Notes: generated by a model from the sequence alone, not told the origin. A stretch of DNA of 64,000 nucleotides from Clostridiaceae bacterium (GCA_012521705.1 JAAYLX010000001.1:1-64000), one strand, 5' to 3'. Positions 8,269 through 18,798 are shown, counted from the stretch's first letter. Made by a program: numbers and translations.

Positions 8269-9462
8269 ATGAGCGTTGAGTTACTTCAAGCTCTCGATCA
8301 ACTTGAGAAAGAAAGGGGCATAAACAAAGAATTATTGTTGGAAGCGCTGGAACAGGCGTTAATTTCAGCTTATAAACGGAATTTTGGTTCTTCGCAGAAT
8401 GTTGAAGTAGGTATAGATAAGACTACGGGTGACATCAGAGTTTATGCTTTAAAAACAATAGTGGACGAAGTTAAAGATATAGCAACCGAGATGTCTCTTG
8501 AGCAGGCAAAGAAATTTGGCGCCGACTTTGAAATTGGCGATATTGTTGAGGTAGAAGTAACACCCAGAAAATTCGGCCGTATTGCAGCCCAGACAGCCAA
8601 GCAGGTTATTATGCAGCGTATCAGGGAAGCAGAAAGAGGAATTATATACGAAGAGTTCTCAAACCGCGAAGAAGATATTGTAAACGGCATAGTCAGCAGA
8701 TTTGACCGTAAGAATATCATAATTGACCTTGGACGTGCAGAGGGCGTGTTGCCACCTACAGAACAAACTCCTGGAGAGCGCTATAATATCCATGACAGAA
8801 TCAAGGTTTATATAATTAATGTAAAAAAGACAAACAAGAGTCCTCAGATATTTGTTTCAAGGACCCATCCCGGCCTTGTAAAAAGGCTTTTGGAACTTGA
8901 AGTCCCTGAAATAGCAGATGGAACTGTTGAGATAAAGGCTATTGCCCGTGAAGCAGGTTCCAGAACCAAAATAGCCATTGCTTCACGCAATGAGGACGTG
9001 GATCCCGTAGGCGCCTGCGTCGGCCAGCGTGGAAGCAGAATCAGGGCTATTGTGGAAGAACTCAATGGCGAAATGATAGACGTGATAAAATGGAGCAGCA
9101 ATGCCGAAGAATATATTGCAGCAAGTTTAAGCCCGGCAAAGGTTTTGCAGGTTGAGGTTGATGAAGAAAATAAAATGGCAAGAGTTATTGTTCCCGATTT
9201 CCAGTTGTCATTGGCCATAGGCAAGGAAGGCCAGAATGCGAGATTGGCTGCAAAGCTGACAGGCTGGAAAATTGACATAAAGAGCGAATCTCAGCTAAAG
9301 AACCACCTTGAGGAGCAGCTCTTCCATCCTATTTCTGAAGATGGTCAGAATGACTACGAAGAGGATATGGAAGTATATGAAGAAGCTGAACCCGGTGAAA
9401 ATGTGGAAGAAGCAGTTTCTGTCGACGAAACGGCAGAGACAGAAGACGGGGCAGAGGAATAA
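8269..9462 (+). CDS. nusA: Transcription termination/antitermination factor NusA
   Basis: The 397-residue protein binds RNA polymerase and nascent RNA. The N-terminal domain (about 1-125) is followed by an S1 domain (about 130-200, GIVSRFDRKNIIIDLG) and two KH domains (VGACVGQRGSRI and LAIGKEGQNARLAAKLTGW). The tail after about 350 is very acidic and lacks the C-terminal repeats of enterobacterial NusA, as usual in Firmicutes. An in-frame ATG at 8260 lies only 1 nt behind GGAGG, so I chose the ATG at 8269, with 9-nt spacing. Confidence 0.96.
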   Translation: MSVELLQALDQLEKERGINKELLLEALEQALISAYKRNFGSSQNVEVGIDKTTGDIRVYALKTIVDEVKDIATEMSLEQAKKFGADFEIGDIVEVEVTPRKFGRIAAQTAKQVIMQRIREAERGIIYEEFSNREEDIVNGIVSRFDRKNIIIDLGRAEGVLPPTEQTPGERYNIHDRIKVYIINVKKTNKSPQIFVSRTHPGLVKRLLELEVPEIADGTVEIKAIAREAGSRTKIAIASRNEDVDPVGACVGQRGSRIRAIVEELNGEMIDVIKWSSNAEEYIAASLSPAKVLQVEVDEENKMARVIVPDFQLSLAIGKEGQNARLAAKLTGWKIDIKSESQLKNHLEEQLFHPISEDGQNDYEEDMEVYEEAEPGENVEEAVSVDETAETEDGAEE

Positions 9463-9559
9463 GACATCCGGCAGGTTTGCCGAAACTTGTGACAGATGCA
9501 GAACGAACGAATAATATGACTTTGTAAACATTTAAAAAATCTTTTTAAGAGGTAGGTAA

Positions 9560-9835
9560 ATGAAAACAAAAAAGATTCCCGTGAGGCGTTGTGTAGGATG
9601 CCAGGAAAAATACGACAAAAGAGAATTGCTGAGAATTGTTAGAAACAATGAGGGGGAAATTTTTGTTGATCCTACAGGTAAAAAGAACGGACGCGGAGCT
9701 TACATCTGTAAAAAAATGAGTTGTTTTGAAGCCGCCCGGAAGTCAAAAGCCCTGAATCGGGAATTTTCCTGTGATATTCCCGAGGAAGTATATAATGAAA
9801 TAAGCAAACAATTGGAGGAATATGTCGGAAAGTAA
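9560..9835 (+). CDS. rnpM: RNase P modulator RnpM (YlxR, DUF448)
   Basis: The 91-residue protein has the family pattern RRCVGCQEKYDKRELLRIV near the N-terminus and GRGAYICKK at about 50-58. B. subtilis YlxR binds RNase P RNA and modulates its activity. It lies between nusA and ylxQ, the conserved Firmicutes position. Its last 14 nt overlap ylxQ, which suggests translational coupling. Confidence 0.93.
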   Translation: MKTKKIPVRRCVGCQEKYDKRELLRIVRNNEGEIFVDPTGKKNGRGAYICKKMSCFEAARKSKALNREFSCDIPEEVYNEISKQLEEYVGK

Positions 9836-10169
9836 AATATATTCATTTATTGGACTTGCAAAAAAAGCCGGCGCTGTGATTGCCGGCGTGCCGCTAACCG
9901 AGAAAGCTGTAAAACAAGGAAAGGCACATTTGGTATTAGTAGCTAAAGATGCGTCCGGTAATACCGGAAAAAAAGTTGAAACTGTTTTATATGGTACGGA
10001 TGTTCCTTTAAAGGTTTTTGGAGACAAGGAAAGCCTGGGACAAATCCTTGGAAAACCTTTCGTATCGGTTATTACCGTAACTGATATGAACTTTTCCAAA
10101 AGAATTCAGGAAATGATTGAAGAAGAAAAAATACTCAACACAGCATATGGGGGTGGCGTTTTTGAATAA
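9822..10169 (+). CDS. L7Ae-family RNA-binding protein (YlxQ-like)
   Basis: The 115-residue protein belongs to the L7Ae/L30e/S12e kink-turn binding fold; [30 protein letters not shown] and [22 protein letters not shown] blocks are characteristic. Bacterial members bind kink-turn RNA, but the physiological target is not established. The start overlaps rnpM and the end overlaps the infB start region, so the three are translationally linked. Confidence 0.9.
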   Translation: MSESKIYSFIGLAKKAGAVIAGVPLTEKAVKQGKAHLVLVAKDASGNTGKKVETVLYGTDVPLKVFGDKESLGQILGKPFVSVITVTDMNFSKRIQEMIEEEKILNTAYGGGVFE

Positions 10170-13100
10170 ACCAAAAATTCATGAGCTTGCTAAGGAACTG
10201 AATGTTGCCAGCAAGAGGCTCATTGAAAAACTGAATGAAATCGGTATTTATCCGAAGAGCCATATGACAGCTCTTGAGCCGGATGAGGTTGAAAGGCTGT
10301 ACAAGCATATTGGTGTGGTTCAGCGTGATAAAAATGAGGATGATTCTTCCAAGAGTGATCCGGATTCAAAAGCTGAGCAAGCGGAGACCTTAGCAAGAAA
10401 AAATGCTCCCCGTATTATCAGAACAACAAAGGTCATAATCCATGACGAACCTCCAGAGGAAGAAGTCAAGCCTAAACAACAAAAGCCAATTGTGAGATCA
10501 TCCAACAGTAATGATGGTCTTATGGCGGGTTTTGTCAGAGGTAGCAATGATACCTTGATTACTAATGTAAGAAAGCGGACAAAGACAAAGGACAAATCAA
10601 AAGGTCATGACGAAGAAAATGAAAAGCCGGAAAGTGCTTCAATTCTGGAGACTGTAATGGAACGTGCCGCAAATATTCCTAAAAAGCCGATGGACGATAT
10701 AATAAGCATTAAGAGAGTAATAAAAAAATCTGAAGTGGAAAAATCTGAAGTCGAAAAACCCGAAGCAGATTCAGACAATAAAAAAATCAAAGAGCAGGAA
10801 GATATGCAGAAAGTAAGTATGTTGTTAGAAAAACAGGTTGAGCCTGAAATCAAAAAAGAGATTGAAAACAAAGCATCTGTCAAAACAGTGGATACTGAGG
10901 ATACGGATTTAAAAACGGCCGACAGGGCAATGGATGACAATATCGGGGAGACTCCTGATAAACCGTCAATTGACAAGGAAGAAAAAGCTGAAAAAAAAGA
11001 GGAAGTTGTTGCTTCCGATACTAAGGAGCCGGCTCAGGACACTAAGCCCGAGCGCCGGGATACTGCCGCCAAACCGGCGGGTACTGCTCCTGAAAGCAAA
11101 CAGGTTGTCACTGACACAGCTCTTGATGACAAAAAAGGCAAACAAACCGATACACGTGGTGCGAGGCCCAAAGAATCAGCTCAATTCCAGGATGCCGCTA
11201 AAAAACGCGCTCCGGCAGCACCGGGAGCCAATCAGGCACAAGGTCAGCGTCAGCGTGACTTCAGATACAAGGACGGTGCTCCGCAACAGCGCCAGAGACC
11301 CGCGGATTCACAGCGGGATGACCGTTCAGGTGCTGGAAAGAACAAGAACCTTGTTATTCCCAAAGCTACTGTTCCTCCCGGAACTGTGGAAGAAAAGGTT
11401 AATCTTCGTGGCGAAAGAAGGAACTTCCAGTTAGTTGACAAGCTTAAGCTTGAGAAGAAGGAAGAAAAGCGGACAGTTAGTCGCCTTCCCGCACAGAAAG
11501 GGGCAACCTTTAAGAAAAAAATTGATACTGTTATAGGACATACAGCGCATGTCAAAGACATGATGTCTGATGACTTTGTTATTGATACATTCTATGATGA
11601 TGTTGAAGAAGTAAAACAGGTAAAGAAAGTTGAGAAAAAGCTTAAAAAGAATAAGCAGAAAGAAAAGTATATTCCCCCTGTTGCAGTACTTACTGATATT
11701 ACAATAGGGGAGACCATTACGGTAAAAGCTCTTGCCGAAGCACTTAAAAAGACGGCTGCAGAAGTAATTAAGAAGCTGTTTCTGATGGGTGTTGTAGCCA
11801 CACAGAATCAGGAAATAGATTTTGAGACTGCAGCAATTATTGGCGATGAGTTCGGAGTAAAGGTCCATAAGGAAGTTGTGGTCACCCAGGAAGAAATCCT
11901 GTTTGACGAATCAGAGGATAATCCTGAAGATCTTGTTCCGCGCGCTCCGGTTGTAGTTGTCATGGGACATGTCGACCATGGTAAAACGTCACTTCTGGAT
12001 GCAATCCGCAGCGCCCATATTGCTGAAAGTGAAGCCGGAGGTATTACACAGCACATAGGTGCTTATACCGTTAACTTAAATGGCAGGGATATTACTTTCC
12101 TGGATACTCCGGGTCATGAGGCGTTTACTGCGATGCGTGCGAGAGGTGCCCAGGTAACCGATATTGCCATATTGGTTGTAGCTGCCGATGACGGCGTTAT
12201 GCCCCAGACCAAGGAAGCTATAAGCCATGCCAAGGCAGCAGGTGTTTCAATTATAGTTGCTATTAACAAAATTGACAGACCGGGAGCCAATCCGGATCGT
12301 GTTAAACAGGAGCTTGCAGAAAACGGCCTTCTTGTTGAGGAATGGGGAGGAGACGTTATTGCAGTACCGGTATCTGCAAAGAAGCATCAGAACATAGACC
12401 AGTTGCTTGAAATGGTTCTTTTGACCGCTGATATACTTGAACTTAAAGCTAACCCGAATAAACAGGCCAAGGGTACTGTTATAGAAGCACGCCTTGACAA
12501 GAACAGGGGTCCGGTTGCAACACTGCTTGTACAGCGCGGAACTCTGAGAGTCGGGGATGCAATCCTTTCAGGTACGACATTTGGACATATTCGTTCCATG
12601 ACCAACGACAAAGGTCAGAAAATTACCGAGGCCGGGCCATCCATACCGGTTGAGGTCTTCGGTTTGTCCGAAGTTCCTGAAGCAGGCGATCTCTTCTATG
12701 TTGTAACAGATGAAAAAGTAGCTAAACAGCTGGTTGAAAAGCGTAAGGAAGAGCAGCGCGAAAAACAGATTGGCAGGGCAAGGATTTCACTTGATGACCT
12801 GTTCAACCAGATTCAGCAGGGTAATGTTAAGGATCTGAACCTCATTGTCAAAGCGGATGTGCAAGGCTCTGTCGAAGCTATATGCCAGAGTATGATGAAG
12901 CTTTCCAATGACGAGGTTAAGGTCAATATCGTCCACAGCGGTGTAGGTGCCGTAATAGAAGCTGACGTAAAACTTGCCGAAGTGTCCAATGCGATTATTA
13001 TAGGATTTAACGTAAGGCCTACTGCTAACGTTGCCGAAATGGCAAAAGCATCAGGCGTGGATATGAGGCTCTACAGAGTTATTTATGATGCCATCGAAGA

Positions 13101-13437
13101 TATGGAGAAAGCCATGAAAGGTATGCTTGCTCCTACTTTCAAGGAAGTTGTCGATGGACATGCAGAGGTTCGTCAGATATTCAAGGCATCCAATATTGGT
13201 ACAATAGGCGGATGCTATGTAACTGACGGTAAGATATTAAGGAACTCTGAAGTGCGTGTGGTTCGTAACGGCATTGTTGTCTACGAAGGCAAACTTGCCT
13301 CCCTCAAGCGCTTCAAGGATGACGTCAGGGAAGTTCAGTCCGGCTATGAATGCGGTATTCTCGTTGAACGCTTTAATGACATTAAAGAAGGCGACGTAAT
13401 TGAATCCTTCCACATGGAAGAGGTTGAAAGAACATAA
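10162..13437 (+). CDS. infB: Translation initiation factor IF-2
   Basis: The 1091-residue GTPase positions initiator fMet-tRNA on the 30S subunit. The order is an N-terminal IF2_N motif ([20 protein letters not shown]), a long charged low-complexity linker (about 60-440), a second IF2_N-like segment, the G domain with [19 protein letters not shown] and NKID, then domains II-IV. The ATG at 10147 has no upstream Shine-Dalgarno, whereas the TTG at 10162 has GGGGGTGG 5-6 nt before it, so I chose the TTG. It overlaps ylxQ by 8 nt. The linker is expanded and Lys/Glu-rich. Confidence 0.95.
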   Translation: MNKPKIHELAKELNVASKRLIEKLNEIGIYPKSHMTALEPDEVERLYKHIGVVQRDKNEDDSSKSDPDSKAEQAETLARKNAPRIIRTTKVIIHDEPPEEEVKPKQQKPIVRSSNSNDGLMAGFVRGSNDTLITNVRKRTKTKDKSKGHDEENEKPESASILETVMERAANIPKKPMDDIISIKRVIKKSEVEKSEVEKPEADSDNKKIKEQEDMQKVSMLLEKQVEPEIKKEIENKASVKTVDTEDTDLKTADRAMDDNIGETPDKPSIDKEEKAEKKEEVVASDTKEPAQDTKPERRDTAAKPAGTAPESKQVVTDTALDDKKGKQTDTRGARPKESAQFQDAAKKRAPAAPGANQAQGQRQRDFRYKDGAPQQRQRPADSQRDDRSGAGKNKNLVIPKATVPPGTVEEKVNLRGERRNFQLVDKLKLEKKEEKRTVSRLPAQKGATFKKKIDTVIGHTAHVKDMMSDDFVIDTFYDDVEEVKQVKKVEKKLKKNKQKEKYIPPVAVLTDITIGETITVKALAEALKKTAAEVIKKLFLMGVVATQNQEIDFETAAIIGDEFGVKVHKEVVVTQEEILFDESEDNPEDLVPRAPVVVVMGHVDHGKTSLLDAIRSAHIAESEAGGITQHIGAYTVNLNGRDITFLDTPGHEAFTAMRARGAQVTDIAILVVAADDGVMPQTKEAISHAKAAGVSIIVAINKIDRPGANPDRVKQELAENGLLVEEWGGDVIAVPVSAKKHQNIDQLLEMVLLTADILELKANPNKQAKGTVIEARLDKNRGPVATLLVQRGTLRVGDAILSGTTFGHIRSMTNDKGQKITEAGPSIPVEVFGLSEVPEAGDLFYVVTDEKVAKQLVEKRKEEQREKQIGRARISLDDLFNQIQQGNVKDLNLIVKADVQGSVEAICQSMMKLSNDEVKVNIVHSGVGAVIEADVKLAEVSNAIIIGFNVRPTANVAEMAKASGVDMRLYRVIYDAIEDMEKAMKGMLAPTFKEVVDGHAEVRQIFKASNIGTIGGCYVTDGKILRNSEVRVVRNGIVVYEGKLASLKRFKDDVREVQSGYECGILVERFNDIKEGDVIESFHMEEVERT

Positions 13438-13473
13438 GGTATTACCTGAAAAGAATATACTGAAGATTTACAG

Positions 13474-13499
13474 CACCGTCCCGTTAACGCGGGGCGGTG
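13474..13499 (+). promoter_or_regulatory. Hairpin between infB and rbfA
   Basis: CACCG plus TCCC pairs with GGGG plus CGGTG around a short loop. The tail is AATTTAAATAAT, a poor U-tract. It may be a partial attenuator or a processing site in the operon. Confidence 0.5.
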
Positions 13500-13607
13500 A
13501 ATTTAAATAATACGGATATTTGATAATAATACTTGCGAAATGCAATTGGTTCAAGGAGAATAGGGTAATATATAATTTATAGAAATGAATTTAAAGAGGT
13601 TGATGCT

Positions 13608-14015
13608 ATGGACAGAACCGATAGAATATCCGAAGAAGTAAAAAAAGAGCTCAGCGATCTTATTCAGAATCATATAAAAGACCCGCGCCTGCCTGATTTC
13701 GTATCGGTTACCGAAGTCAGTGTTACCAAGGACTTGAGATATGCAAAGGCATATATCAGTGTGCTGGGTGATGATAACCTGAAGAAGGGAGCTCTTAACG
13801 CGCTTAAAAGCGCAAGCGGTTATATAAGACATGAAATTGGAAAGAGAATTAACCTTAGATATACCCCTGAATTCAGATTCGAGCTGGATCAGTCCATTGA
13901 ACATGGAATGTATCTCAGCAAATTAATTGATGAGACAGTTGGACGCAAAAAAGATTCAAATAGCGGCGAAAGCCAAAAGAATGAATCGTCTGTTGAAACT
14001 AAGAGTGACGGGTAG
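13608..14015 (+). CDS. rbfA: Ribosome-binding factor A
   Basis: The 135-residue KH-fold protein acts in late 30S maturation. RTDRISEEVKKELSDLIQ and KDPRLPDFVSVTEVSVTKD are the conserved N-terminal blocks, and LRYTPEFRFELDQSIEHG the C-terminal one. The last 20 residues are a polar tail. ylxP, found between infB and rbfA in B. subtilis, is absent here. Confidence 0.95.
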   Translation: MDRTDRISEEVKKELSDLIQNHIKDPRLPDFVSVTEVSVTKDLRYAKAYISVLGDDNLKKGALNALKSASGYIRHEIGKRINLRYTPEFRFELDQSIEHGMYLSKLIDETVGRKKDSNSGESQKNESSVETKSDG

Positions 14016-14040
14016 AGCCTGTTGAAGGAATGAGGAAATC

Positions 14041-15012
14041 ATGGTTGATAAGCTAAGAGTAATAACCGATTATTTGCTGAAGGCTGAAAGTGTTGTAATT
14101 CTTCCCCATATAAATGCGGATGGAGACGCCCTGGGCGCATCCATCGCTCTGGCTCTTGCCCTGAAAAAAATGAACAAGGAAGTAAATGTTCTGACCGAAG
14201 AAGAAATACCAAACAACCTGAACTTTCTTCCCGGACAGGATCTGGTGAATCAAAAGGGCCCTGAAGTTTATGATGTCGCAGTGAATATTGACAATGGGGA
14301 TATTACAAGACTTGGTTCCCGTGAGCATTACTATCATAGCGCCCGGATACGCCTTAGCATAGACCACCATTCCACCAACAAAGTTGAGGCCGACTGCTCA
14401 TATGTTGACACAACTTCAAGCGCTACCGGTGAGATAATATATGACCTTCTTACAAGGTATATGAATGCAGAGTTGAACAAGGATATCGCACTTTGCATCT
14501 ATACTGCGATAGTTACCGATACCGGATGTTTCCGGTACACCAACACAACTTCCAGAACGCTAAGCGTTAGTTCAAAACTGCTCGAATATGAAATAGATTT
14601 TCCTTTCGTTATTAAAAAGGCCTTTGATACAATGTCGCTTGCAAAACTTTCAGCCATAAGGCAGGTCATAAACTCTTTGCGGCTGTACGAAGACGGCAAG
14701 ATTGCAGTATCATACCTGACCAAAAAAGATATTGAGATTTACTCTCTTAAACCGGATGACTTTGAAGGATTGGTCAATATCGGACGTAATATCGAGGGGG
14801 TAGAGGTGTCTGTCTTTTTAAGGGAGGACGGGCAGGACTTATTCAGAGTCAATTTAAGGTCCAATGATTATGTGGATGTTTCCAAAATTGCTGAAGGTTT
14901 TAACGGTGGCGGCCATAAGAGGGCTGCAGGATTAAATATCAGTAAAAAACTTGAAGAAGCAATTTCCGCTTTAGTTGATGCAACCATAAGTGAGATTCGA
15001 GGAAACGACTGA
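14041..15012 (+). CDS. nrnA: DHH/DHHA1 phosphoesterase, NrnA-like
   Basis: The 323-residue protein has HINADGDALGAS near the N-terminus, the DHH motif in SIDHHSTNK at about residue 104, and the DHHA1 motif GGGHKRAAG at about 292. B. subtilis NrnA degrades nanoRNA and hydrolyses pAp. The gene is embedded between rbfA and truB and its TGA overlaps the truB ATG by one base, so it is part of the operon. Metal-binding Asp and His residues are intact. Confidence 0.9.
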   Translation: MVDKLRVITDYLLKAESVVILPHINADGDALGASIALALALKKMNKEVNVLTEEEIPNNLNFLPGQDLVNQKGPEVYDVAVNIDNGDITRLGSREHYYHSARIRLSIDHHSTNKVEADCSYVDTTSSATGEIIYDLLTRYMNAELNKDIALCIYTAIVTDTGCFRYTNTTSRTLSVSSKLLEYEIDFPFVIKKAFDTMSLAKLSAIRQVINSLRLYEDGKIAVSYLTKKDIEIYSLKPDDFEGLVNIGRNIEGVEVSVFLREDGQDLFRVNLRSNDYVDVSKIAEGFNGGGHKRAAGLNISKKLEEAISALVDATISEIRGND

Positions 15013-15914
15013 TGGATGGAATATTGAATATCAATAAACCTTCCGGCATGACTTCTTTCGATGTGGTCGGTCGGGTTAGGCGACTTGCCGGAACCAAAAA
15101 GGTAGGTCATGCCGGCACTCTTGATCCGGATGCGAATGGCGTCCTGCCTGTCTGTATTGGCAGGGCTACAAAAATAATAGAGTTTTTAATGGATAAAGAT
15201 AAAACATACAGGGTCGGGCTTTTGCTGGGCACTTCAACAGATACCCAGGATTCTTCAGGACGGATAATCTATGAAAAGCCGGTTACAAGTACCGAAGAAG
15301 AAATTGAAAGAATAATAAGGGGATTTGTCGGTAAGCAGGAACAGATTCCACCCATGTATTCCGCAATACGTGTTGACGGACAAAGATTGTACAATCTTGC
15401 CCGAAAAGGAATAGAAATTGACAGAAAACCCCGTATAGTAACATTCCATAGAATAGATATCATATCAATTGAAAGGGAGCAGGACAAAGTCAAAGTTCAG
15501 ATGGAAGTGGAATGTTCAAAGGGCACATATATCAGAACTTTATGCCATGATATAGGCGAGAAACTCAATTGCGGCGGCCATATGTTTTCTTTGACAAGGA
15601 CTGTCTCAGGTCCCTTTTCTATTGCTGAATCCTATACACTAAAAGACCTTGAAGAACTTCAGAGCCAAAATAGTTTAAATAAGGCTATAATAGAAATGGA
15701 CAAGGCTTTGATGCAGTTTCCTGCCGTGGATCTTCCAAAGAAAGATGCAAAAAAGCTTAAAAACGGACTTTTCCTTCCCGCCGGCAATCTGAATTCAGGT
15801 TACTGCAGGTTGTATAATGAAGGTATTTTTCTTGCCATAGGGACAGTTTTCGAAAAGAACGGAAATAATTTTTTAAAAAGCTACAAATGGATAAATCTTG
15901 AGATGGACTTATGA
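15012..15914 (+). CDS. truB: tRNA pseudouridine-55 synthase
   Basis: The 300-residue enzyme makes pseudouridine 55 in the T-loop of tRNAs. The catalytic Asp38 lies in GHAGTLDPDANGVLPV, and NINKPSGMTSFDVV is the conserved start. Start and stop overlap with nrnA (TGATG). ribF follows 14 nt later. Confidence 0.95.
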   Translation: MDGILNINKPSGMTSFDVVGRVRRLAGTKKVGHAGTLDPDANGVLPVCIGRATKIIEFLMDKDKTYRVGLLLGTSTDTQDSSGRIIYEKPVTSTEEEIERIIRGFVGKQEQIPPMYSAIRVDGQRLYNLARKGIEIDRKPRIVTFHRIDIISIEREQDKVKVQMEVECSKGTYIRTLCHDIGEKLNCGGHMFSLTRTVSGPFSIAESYTLKDLEELQSQNSLNKAIIEMDKALMQFPAVDLPKKDAKKLKNGLFLPAGNLNSGYCRLYNEGIFLAIGTVFEKNGNNFLKSYKWINLEMDL

Positions 15915-15928
15915 AAGGATGAAATTAA

Positions 15929-16867
15929 TTGCAAGTCGTTACTGATATAAATTCTGATACATTTAAAAGCAAAACTGGGGTAGGATTGGGGAGCTTTGAC
16001 GGACTCCATATTGGCCATATGGCGCTTATCAATACTTTGGTGAGTGAATGCCGCTTAAATGGTTTGGATTCAGTTGTATTTACCTTCAAAAACCACCCTG
16101 AAAGCATGCTCAGTAAAAATGCAGTAAGCCCCCTTATCACTTTGAATGACCATAAAACAAGGCTTCTTGAATCCACCGGCCTTGACTATCTTTGCTACCA
16201 GGAATTTGATGAGGCATTTTCAAAACTTGAACCCGACGAGTTCATTAAAGAAGTTCTCTTAAATAAGCTTAACGCAAGGCTGATTGTTGTCGGCTTCAAT
16301 TACCGTTTTGGCCATAAGGGCAGGGGAGATGCGGAATACCTTAAAAAACGGGGAGAAGAGTGGGGATTCAGGGTGATTGTCGTACCGCCTTTAAGTGTGG
16401 ATAATGAGGTTGTAAGCAGTACCCTTATAAGAAAATATATCATGGAAGGAAAGATTGACAGAGTCTTTCAGCTTCTTGGAAGGCATTTTTCATTAAGCGG
16501 TAAGGTCGTTTCCGGAAAGCGTATAGGCAGGACCCTTGGTTTCCCGACAGCCAATATTACTGCCCATCCGGATATGGTCGTACCTGCCAACGGCGTATAT
16601 ATAACCAAGACCAGGGTAAACGGCAACTGGCTGAACGGCGTTACCAATGTCGGGAATGCTCCTACCATTCGCAATGAAAATCTTTTCAGCATAGAGACAC
16701 ATCTTCTTGATTGGGACTTTGACGAAGAACTTTACGGAACTCCTATCGAAGTATGCTTTATAACCAAACTCCGGGGAGAAAGGAAGTTTGAAAATGTAGA
16801 GGCGCTTAAAAAGCAAGTCGAAGAGGATATCCAAAAGGCAAGGCTTTACTGGGATGTCTTAAAATAA
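15929..16867 (+). CDS. ribF: Bifunctional riboflavin kinase/FAD synthetase
   Basis: The 312-residue enzyme converts riboflavin to FMN and FAD. The FAD synthetase domain carries GSFDGLHIGHMAL (about 22-34) and VSSTLIRKYI; the riboflavin kinase domain carries GRTLGFPTANI (about 197) and NGVTNVGNAPT. The start codon is TTG with AAAGGA about 10 nt upstream. It is the last gene of the operon and is followed by a terminator-like hairpin that overlaps the next gene's start. Confidence 0.94.
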   Translation: MQVVTDINSDTFKSKTGVGLGSFDGLHIGHMALINTLVSECRLNGLDSVVFTFKNHPESMLSKNAVSPLITLNDHKTRLLESTGLDYLCYQEFDEAFSKLEPDEFIKEVLLNKLNARLIVVGFNYRFGHKGRGDAEYLKKRGEEWGFRVIVVPPLSVDNEVVSSTLIRKYIMEGKIDRVFQLLGRHFSLSGKVVSGKRIGRTLGFPTANITAHPDMVVPANGVYITKTRVNGNWLNGVTNVGNAPTIRNENLFSIETHLLDWDFDEELYGTPIEVCFITKLRGERKFENVEALKKQVEEDIQKARLYWDVLK

Positions 16868-16920
16868 GTCTGTTTCATGTTTCCATTAAATTATGGTTAA
16901 CTGGTAAAAATAAAGTATTC

Positions 16921-16964
16921 AAAAACACTTTCTTGGAAAAACTCTTTCAAGAGGTGTTTTTTTT
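16921..16964 (+). terminator. Terminator-like hairpin after ribF that contains the next gene's ribosome binding site
   Basis: AAAAACAC (16921-16928) pairs with GTGTTTTT, and TCTTG with CAAGA; TT opposes a single G between the two helices. A run of T ends at 16964. The right arm includes GAGGTG (16951-16956), the likely ribosome binding site of the penicillin-binding protein, and the T-run runs into its TTG start codon. Confidence 0.65.
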
Positions 16965-18618
16965 GTTAGAAAAGCGGTTAAAAACAATTCGTTTTATCTT
17001 TTTACTCTGTCTAATTCTTATTACCATCAGGCTATTCACTATTCAGACAGTAACCGGAAAACAGTATTCTGTCGCGGCAGCGCTTCAGCAGACCCGCAAC
17101 CGCGTCATATACAGGGAGCGGGGAGACATCCTTGACAGAAACGGGATACGCTTTACAGGCCGAAAGACGAGCTGGCAGGCAATATTACAGCCTGAAACAC
17201 TGCTGACTTCGCCCTCCATGCTTCGCACTGTCGCCGAATTGCTTCAAACTGAAACAGCAGATCTCACCGAAATCCTTTCAAAAGATAATCTGCCCGTAAT
17301 CGGCGATATCACTTCAGCCCAGGCCATGGCAGCCATGGATCTGACTCTCCCAGGTCTGAGCGTAATGGATTATAGGGTGAGAAATGATGAAGAAACGCTG
17401 GCGTCACATATACTTGGCTATGTGGATGAAAAGGGTGAAACAGGACTTGCAGGACTGGAAAAGTCATTCCAGGATACCCTTTACAGCGGCGCAGGGGTTT
17501 TTGCCGGTGTGATTGCAGATGCCGGAGACAGTTTTATGAGAGATTTTGGATACCGCATCTGGAATAACATGGGCAGGGAAAAGCTAAATATTAAACTCAC
17601 CCTTGATTATCATATGCAGAGTATAGTGGAAGAAACAATGGACCGGATGGTTGACAAAGGCGCAGTAGTACTTGCAGATATACTTACCGGTGAAATACGG
17701 GCAATTGCCTCGCGTCCTGATTTTGACCCGTCAAATATAAAGCCATACCTGGATGATCCTGATAAGCCTCTGTTCAACAGGGCATTGGGGGCGTACACTC
17801 CCGGATCAATATTTAAGATTGTAACGGCGGCGGCCGCCCTCGAAGCGGGAATTTCGCCGGATGTTTCCTATGATTGTCCCGGATATGTGGACTTTGACGG
17901 CGTCCGGATGAAATGCTGGAGTTATGAACAGGGTGGGCACGGAACATTAAACATGGCGCAGGCCTTCGCCCAGTCATGCAACTCCTATTTTATCAAACTG
18001 GGACTGGAAGTTGGCCGTGATGCCATCCTTGAAATGGCCGAAGAATTTGGTTTCGGACACAGGACGGGGCTTTACTCTCAGGGAATAGAAGAACCGACAG
18101 GCAGGGTTCCGAGTACCATAGGGCCGGGGTATCCCGCAGAAACAGGCAATATATCAATTGGACAGGGAGAGCTCCTGGTTTCTCCCATTCAGGCGGTAAA
18201 TATGACTGCTGCCATAGCCAACGGAGGCATTTTAAACAGGCTTTCTCTTGTTGATTCAGTTGTAAATGAGAAGGGGGAGAGAATAAGAAATATTAGTACT
18301 CCGTCCTGGAAGAGGGTTATATCGAAAGAAACCGCAGCAAGTCTTCAGGGTATGATGCTTCTTACAGTCCAGTCGGGAACAGGTGAGCTGGCGAATGTCA
18401 GGGGTTATGGTGGAAGCGCAGGTAAAACCGGAAGTGCGGAAACAGGCTGGATTGAAAACGACAGAGCTATTTTGCACGCATGGTTTTCAGGCTATTTTCC
18501 CGTTGATAATCCAAAATACGCTTTATGCGTTTTTATTGAAGACGGAAAGAGCGGAGCAGGAAGCGCAGCCCCGGTATTTGCCGAAATTGCCGCTAAATTG
18601 ATGGATGCAGGCTATTAA
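16963..18618 (+). CDS. Class B penicillin-binding protein, peptidoglycan transpeptidase
   Basis: The 551-residue protein has one N-terminal membrane segment (about 7-27), a dimerisation domain (RNRVIYRERGDILDRNG) and a transpeptidase domain with SxxK at Ser282-Lys285 (PGSIFK), SCN at 338-340 and KTG at 488-490. It cross-links peptidoglycan outside the membrane. A GAGGTG lies before the TTG at 16963; an earlier TTG at 16933 falls inside the hairpin. It lies next to spo0A; a sporulation role is possible, but vegetative PBP2-like function is equally compatible. No C-terminal PASTA domains are present. Confidence 0.88.
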   Translation: MLEKRLKTIRFIFLLCLILITIRLFTIQTVTGKQYSVAAALQQTRNRVIYRERGDILDRNGIRFTGRKTSWQAILQPETLLTSPSMLRTVAELLQTETADLTEILSKDNLPVIGDITSAQAMAAMDLTLPGLSVMDYRVRNDEETLASHILGYVDEKGETGLAGLEKSFQDTLYSGAGVFAGVIADAGDSFMRDFGYRIWNNMGREKLNIKLTLDYHMQSIVEETMDRMVDKGAVVLADILTGEIRAIASRPDFDPSNIKPYLDDPDKPLFNRALGAYTPGSIFKIVTAAAALEAGISPDVSYDCPGYVDFDGVRMKCWSYEQGGHGTLNMAQAFAQSCNSYFIKLGLEVGRDAILEMAEEFGFGHRTGLYSQGIEEPTGRVPSTIGPGYPAETGNISIGQGELLVSPIQAVNMTAAIANGGILNRLSLVDSVVNEKGERIRNISTPSWKRVISKETAASLQGMMLLTVQSGTGELANVRGYGGSAGKTGSAETGWIENDRAILHAWFSGYFPVDNPKYALCVFIEDGKSGAGSAAPVFAEIAAKLMDAGY

Positions 18619-18661
18619 CATTTCAGCCAAATTTATCGATAATCTTCGCCATATTTCCCTT

Positions 18662-18687
18662 GCAGGAATAGACAGGCCGTTGAAATT
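18662..18687 (+). promoter_or_regulatory. Candidate sigma-H promoter of spo0A
   Basis: GCAGGAATA (18662-18670) is followed after 11 nt by GAAATT (18682-18687), close to the sigma-H pattern of AGGAATT and GAAT. The dyad TGTACA-TC-TGTACA (18706-18719) lies downstream in the leader. In B. subtilis a sigma-H promoter drives spo0A in stationary phase; the transfer to this organism is inference. Confidence 0.45.
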
Positions 18688-18798
18688 ACCCTATTTATGC
18701 AGGTTTTGTACATCTGTACAGGTAATAGTAAAACTTTCCTTGAAAAATGTGGAATCGAAACTTATAATTATCACATAGAGAAAAAGGAGGTTTTCAGT

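Noticed and set aside
11250..11868. Long reverse-strand frames inside infB
   Set aside because: They mirror the repetitive Lys/Glu codons of the IF-2 linker; no start signals or protein resemblance.
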